Assembly: GCA_017428925.1 (NCBI GenBank)
Contig: JAFRPY010000046.1
Span: 47,850 to 111,849 of the forward strand
Source: Prevotella sp.
GTDB taxonomy: Bacteria; Bacteroidota; Bacteroidia; Bacteroidales; Bacteroidaceae
Reading direction: 5' to 3'
Length of the DNA: 64,000 bases
Shown here: piece after piece, positions 61,038 to 64,000 of the stretch
Position numbering within the stretch: position 1 is the first letter of the stretch
Layout of the letters: every line of letters begins with the position of its first letter
The notes under the pieces: generated by a model
What the model was told of the DNA's origin: nothing
What the model saw: only the letters and a program-made list of their open reading frames with translations
Databases searched by the model: none
Position numbers and translations under genes: made by a program

Positions 61038-61075
61038 TTCTTAAAAACAAACAGCTTCAAAAATCTAACACAAAT
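61038..61075 (+). repeat. Direct repeat of the 59157-59193 sequence
   Basis: TTCTTAAAAACAAA and CTTCAAAAATCTAACACAAAT match the upstream copy with few differences. The two copies flank the CoA-transferase gene. Confidence 0.6.
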
Positions 61076-61403
61076 TGGAGGAACCAGCCCTATATAAGCT
61101 TAAAAAGAAAAAATCGGCCTACTCGTCCTACTCTGGCTTCTAACCTGTTGGCAATCAGCAAAAACTCGGTAGGTCGATGAATAATTATTGCACTACTTTT
61201 GTACTACTCACCCCCTACTCGCTTTTTGACATAAAATGTACCCTTACCGTTGTTGCAATCAGCACTAAAGGGGCATCCCTTCATCGAATGAGGGGTAAAA
61301 CACCTTTGAATCAGGGACTTCCGATATTCTTTTGCACCGTGCGCCTATAGCCGAAAGACTTTACGGCTATAGCCGAAATAGATTCACCTGTACGGACGGT
61401 AAT

Positions 61404-61440
61404 CATCCCCCCTAAAGAAAGGAGGGGCTGGGGGTGGTTG
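61404..61440. repeat. Palindromic GC-rich repeat, intergenic
   Basis: CCCCCCTAAAGAAAGGAGGGG with GGGGGTGGTTGAT. It lies inside the 61113-61688 element. Confidence 0.75.
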
Positions 61441-61502
61441 ATGATTTCAATGCACAATAGTAATATCCAGCAGCATAATAAACCCTCCTATTCCCCTGAT
61501 AA

Positions 61503-61540
61503 TCAACCACCCCCGCCCCCCCTAAAGCGGAGGGGAGTAG
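61503..61540. repeat. Palindromic GC-rich repeat, inverted copy
   Basis: ATCAACCACCCCC with CCCCTAAAGCGGAGGGG, oriented against the copy at 61404-61440. Confidence 0.75.
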
Positions 61541-61744
61541 AATACACTCCATCCGTTCTGTATGAAAATAGTCAAAATCTCAGTAGGGGGTGAGTAGTAC
61601 CAAAGTAGTGCGATATTGGAGCGTAGAACTACCGAAATTCCACTGTTTTTCAATAAGTTACGCGGCAAAGTAGTTCGAGTAGTGCGATGTTTTTTTGTTT
61701 CCATATATATAGGCATGTTCTATAAATTACTAAAAACAGGTACA

Positions 61745-61836
61745 GCCCCCCCTCCCATGTAGGAACCCCTCCAACCTCCCCGAGGGAAGGCTCTTGAACT
61801 CCCCGCCCTTGTAGGGGAGGGGCAGGGGTGGGGTCA
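61745..61836. repeat. Stack of palindromic GC-rich repeats before the TPR regulator
   Basis: Two to three partial copies (CCCCCCTCCCATGTAGG, CCTCCCCGAGGGAAGG, CCCCGCCCTTGTAGGGGAGGGG) adjoin one another. Confidence 0.7.
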
Positions 61837-61876
61837 GTAACTTTCTTGCTGACAGGACAAAAACCTAATCCTTCTG

Positions 61877-61907
61877 TTTGTTTTTTAGCCATTATTATGT
61901 ATCTTTG
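61877..61907 (+). promoter_or_regulatory. Promoter of the TPR regulator gene
   Basis: TTTG (61877-61880), 19 nt, TATCTTTG (61900-61907), exact consensus. The start codon at 61913 is only 5 nt beyond, so the mRNA is nearly or fully leaderless. Confidence 0.85.
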
Positions 61908-61912
61908 CACCG

Positions 61913-63706
61913 ATGAAACATACTCCATGGATATTCCTGCTCATGGCGGTCTTGTCGCTCTCTGCCTGTGGCGACAGAACGATGCAGCGCATGCTCGAAC
62001 GGGCCGAAGCCACCATGAACGACAACCCCAGCGAGGCCATTGCACTCTTGGACAGCATCAGCGACTCGGGGCTTTCCCGCAGCCAGCGGATGCGCCGCCT
62101 GCTGCTGCTCACCAATGCCCAGAACAAGTGCGACACAGTGTTCCGCTCCGACAGCATCCAGCGTCTGCTCGCCGACTACTACGAAAGCCACGGCTCGGCC
62201 AACGACCGTATGCTTGCCTATTATCTTCTTGGAAGAGTCTATCAGGATACTCACGACTACCCTGACGCCATTGAGTTTTTTATGAAAGCAGCCGATTGTG
62301 CAGATACAACCGACGCCAAATGTGATTATGCTCAACTCTGCAGAGTCTACAGTCAGATGAGCAATGTTTTCTACCACCAAAATCTTATCAAAGAAGACCT
62401 TAAATACAACAATCTTGCCATCAGTTATGCACGGAGAGCAAAAGACACACTTTCTACTATTCAAGGTTTGGTCGGTAATATTGCTGCATATAAGAGATTA
62501 GGGAAACTTGATTCTGCGCTTTATTTTTGCGAGAATGCTTCCAACCTGGCTCGGCAATCCGGTTACAAGAATATATCTGCCAACATCTTAGGTGGAGGTA
62601 TTTCAATACTAATAGAGCAAGATTCCTTGGACAAAGCCAAGACCTTCATGGAAATATATGAACAGGAATCCGGCTTTTTCAACAAAAGCCATGATATAGC
62701 AAAGGGACGTGAGGTCTACTATTATTCCAAAGGGCGCTATTATCTGGCTGAAGAAAAATACGATTCCGCAGAATTCTTCTTCCGCAAAGAACTCCGCGAA
62801 GGCCAAGACTTCAACAACCAGAATGCAGCTTCAAGAGGTCTTGCCTTGCTTTATCAGAAAACCCATCGGCCTGACTCCGCTTCCAAATACGCCCTGTACA
62901 GTTATGCCATGAACGATTCCGTCTATGCCCACATGGCCACACAGGAGGTGGAGCGCATGAAAGCCATGTACGACTATACGCGCTATCAGGAATCTTCTCG
63001 CCTGGCAAATGAGAAATCAAAAAAAATGCAAGATAGGCTTATACTTATCGGCCTTCTCGCAATCAGCATCATCGGCGCTACTTTTATTATAATACGTAGG
63101 GAAAGAAAAAGACGAATGACGGCTCTTCGTCATTACAAACAAAGTATTGCAGAACTTGCCAAAGCACAGCTGGAAGTCATCGGGCTCAGGTCGCACGCCA
63201 TGAATATAGAAGCAGCCCTTTCGAAAGCCCAGAATAATATAGAAGACTTAAAAGACTATACTTCCGAATTAAATCTACTAATAGAGAAAAAAGAAAAAGA
63301 CCTTGAGGCCCTGCGGAGTGATATAGAGAGGACTCACAGCAAAGATGCAATAGAAAAAGAATTAGCTGAAACGCGGCTGAAGGATTCTGAAATCTATCAT
63401 GTTTTTGATAAGTTGGCCACAAAAGGAACCCTGCCTTCAGCTGAAGAATGGCAACAGATGTATATGATGGTAATAGACCTTTTCCCGTCATTCTACCAGT
63501 TCATATCTTCAAGGAGATATGCCTTGAATGAAAAAGAATTTAACACATGTGTCCTCATCCGGCTGCATTTCCGTCCGAAGGATATCTGCAATCTGCTTGG
63601 AGTGTCACCGGCCTATATCACGAAGATTCGCAATACGATGATGAAAAAACTCTTCGGCGTGGAAGGAACCTCCAAACAGCTTGATGAGAAACTATTGAAC
63701 CTATAG
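61913..63706 (+). CDS. TPR lipoprotein with membrane helix, coiled coil and C-terminal HTH
   Basis: 597 residues. It begins with a lipobox-like MAVLSLSACGD, then TPR-type repeats (about 30-350), a membrane helix (RLILIGLLAISIIGATFIII, about 380-400), a coiled-coil stretch (LSKAQNNIEDLKDYTSELN) and a C-terminal HTH-like domain (LNEKEFNTCVLIRLHFRPKDICNLLGVSPAYITKIRNTMMKKL). This is a Bacteroidota-type one-protein regulator with periplasmic sensor and cytoplasmic DNA-binding part. The target may be the genes following it outside the window. The start is supported by the promoter position. Confidence 0.82.
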   Translation: MKHTPWIFLLMAVLSLSACGDRTMQRMLERAEATMNDNPSEAIALLDSISDSGLSRSQRMRRLLLLTNAQNKCDTVFRSDSIQRLLADYYESHGSANDRMLAYYLLGRVYQDTHDYPDAIEFFMKAADCADTTDAKCDYAQLCRVYSQMSNVFYHQNLIKEDLKYNNLAISYARRAKDTLSTIQGLVGNIAAYKRLGKLDSALYFCENASNLARQSGYKNISANILGGGISILIEQDSLDKAKTFMEIYEQESGFFNKSHDIAKGREVYYYSKGRYYLAEEKYDSAEFFFRKELREGQDFNNQNAASRGLALLYQKTHRPDSASKYALYSYAMNDSVYAHMATQEVERMKAMYDYTRYQESSRLANEKSKKMQDRLILIGLLAISIIGATFIIIRRERKRRMTALRHYKQSIAELAKAQLEVIGLRSHAMNIEAALSKAQNNIEDLKDYTSELNLLIEKKEKDLEALRSDIERTHSKDAIEKELAETRLKDSEIYHVFDKLATKGTLPSAEEWQQMYMMVIDLFPSFYQFISSRRYALNEKEFNTCVLIRLHFRPKDICNLLGVSPAYITKIRNTMMKKLFGVEGTSKQLDEKLLNL

Positions 63707-63787
63707 TCTCCGTTTTCTCAAAACGTCCTTATAATCAACCGATTACGCAGAGGTTAATTTTCGGTTAATTTTCTTTACCGGTTTTGT

Positions 63788-63818
63788 TTTGGCGTAGCGA
63801 TGATAAAGCGTAATTTTG
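63788..63818 (+). promoter_or_regulatory. Promoter near the right edge
   Basis: TTTG (63788-63791), 19 nt, TAATTTTG (63811-63818), exact consensus. It fires to the right. The first frame behind it is a 20-codon ORF (63846-63908, MKKIILFKFREFLTRHFTLI), which could be a leader peptide or chance. Confidence 0.7.
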
Positions 63819-63881
63819 CACGCAATTCAAAAAAAACAAAACGCGATGAAAAAGATTATCTTATTTAAGTTTCGGGAGTTT

Positions 63882-64000
63882 TTAACTCGCCATTTTACAT
63901 TGATATAATTCACAGATATGGGCAAGCTCATCAGATTCATTAACCATGGCATCAAGCACTTCTTCATCGTCGATGGAGAAAACCTTGGTGATGGCTGCCA
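63882..64000 (-). CDS. C-terminal end of a minus-strand gene, partial
   Basis: On the minus strand the sequence is open from the window edge to the TAA at 63882-63884, giving 38 residues that include VFSIDDEEVLDAMVNESDEL and end YQCKMAS. The acidic, helical composition looks like a real protein end. The plus-strand alternative starting MGKLIRFINHGIKHFF at 63916 is less protein-like. The family is not recognisable and the call is tentative because the plus-strand promoter at 63788 points into it. Confidence 0.4.
   Translation of the reverse strand, partial: AAITKVFSIDDEEVLDAMVNESDELAHICELYQCKMAS

Larger units (their letters stand above)
61113..61688. repeat. Large imperfect inverted repeat with 118-bp arms
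   Basis: The left arm 61113-61230 and the right arm 61571-61688 are reverse complements without gaps, with a strong core (CACTACTTT and GTACTACTCACCCCCTACT, about 30 of 31 identical) and runs of A or T at the outer ends. Between them lie a perfect 9-bp hairpin (CTATAGCCG/CGGCTATAG, 61345-61372) and two palindromic repeats. It has no ORF of substance. It may be a non-autonomous mobile element or two oppositely placed copies of a repeat. Confidence 0.7.

Noticed and set aside
61113-61688. Complete insertion sequence
   Set aside because: There is no transposase frame and no target-site duplication; it can at most be a non-autonomous element.

Overview
The window reads as a chromosomal segment of a Bacteroidota bacterium, most likely Prevotellaceae. 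It has a SusC/SusD pair, lipoproteins with short lipoboxes, Bacteroidota promoters (TTTG, 19-20 nt, TAnnTTTG), few Shine-Dalgarno sequences, a succinyl-type arginine pathway and a TatA/TatC pair without TatB. No rRNA, tRNA, CRISPR array, phage block or transposase was recognised.

Layout. 1-21 kb: the tail of an unknown protein, then four paralogous two-gene modules. Each module pairs a polytopic membrane protein (DUF6057-like, from memory) with a TolB-like propeller lipoprotein carrying a c-type-haem-like CxNCH motif. The modules surround a SusC/SusD pair, a duplicated-domain lipoprotein and a DUF4369-type lipoprotein. 21-33 kb (minus strand): an arginine plus proline biosynthesis cluster (argR, a GNAT acyltransferase, argG, argC, argD, proC, proB, proA, argF') that also holds a LolA-like protein, an XRE-cupin regulator and an acyl-CoA synthetase, with a BI-1 membrane protein beside it. 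33.7-35.7 kb: an ECF sigma operon. 36.4-40.4 kb: ammonium uptake (amt, PII, amt, beta-barrel). 40.6-44.5 kb: two GH13 enzymes (pullulanase, SusA-like). 44.6-48.1 kb: a DUF1846 protein, an M23/LysM peptidase and an orphan gene. 48.1-55.1 kb: two structured RNA candidates and a CXXX-repeat radical-SAM peptide (RiPP) locus. 55.2-64 kb: a toxin-antitoxin pair, cysS, metY, an acetyl-CoA hydrolase/transferase, a repeat-filled intergenic stretch, a TPR-HTH membrane regulator and a gene fragment at the edge.

The most interesting system is at 48.5-55.1 kb. Four Cys-rich precursors with CxxxC periodicity all start with twin-arginine (RR-x-F-hydrophobic-KK/RK) leaders. They are encoded with a radical SAM/SPASM enzyme, a second SPASM-like maturase, two secreted DnaJ-zinc-finger-like proteins and a small accessory protein. 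The accessory gene is followed after 4 nt by tatA and tatC, which suggests cytoplasmic modification of Cys-rich peptides and folded export by Tat. A second candidate system is the fourfold membrane-protein/haem-motif-propeller module set.

The window is also unusual for small dispersed repeats. A GC-rich palindromic family (core CCCTCCCTAT-AGGGAGGG) occurs about 14 times, and six copies lie in frame inside protein-coding genes (two propeller lipoproteins, argC, a TorF-like barrel, pullulanase, tatA). Two arrays of a 22-bp hairpin unit sit at gene ends. Microsatellite spacers supply the last codons and stop of several genes. A roughly 118-bp inverted repeat spans 61.1-61.7 kb. An apparent stand-alone ncRNA gene with promoter, multi-hairpin body and terminator lies at 48.14-48.28 kb on the minus strand.
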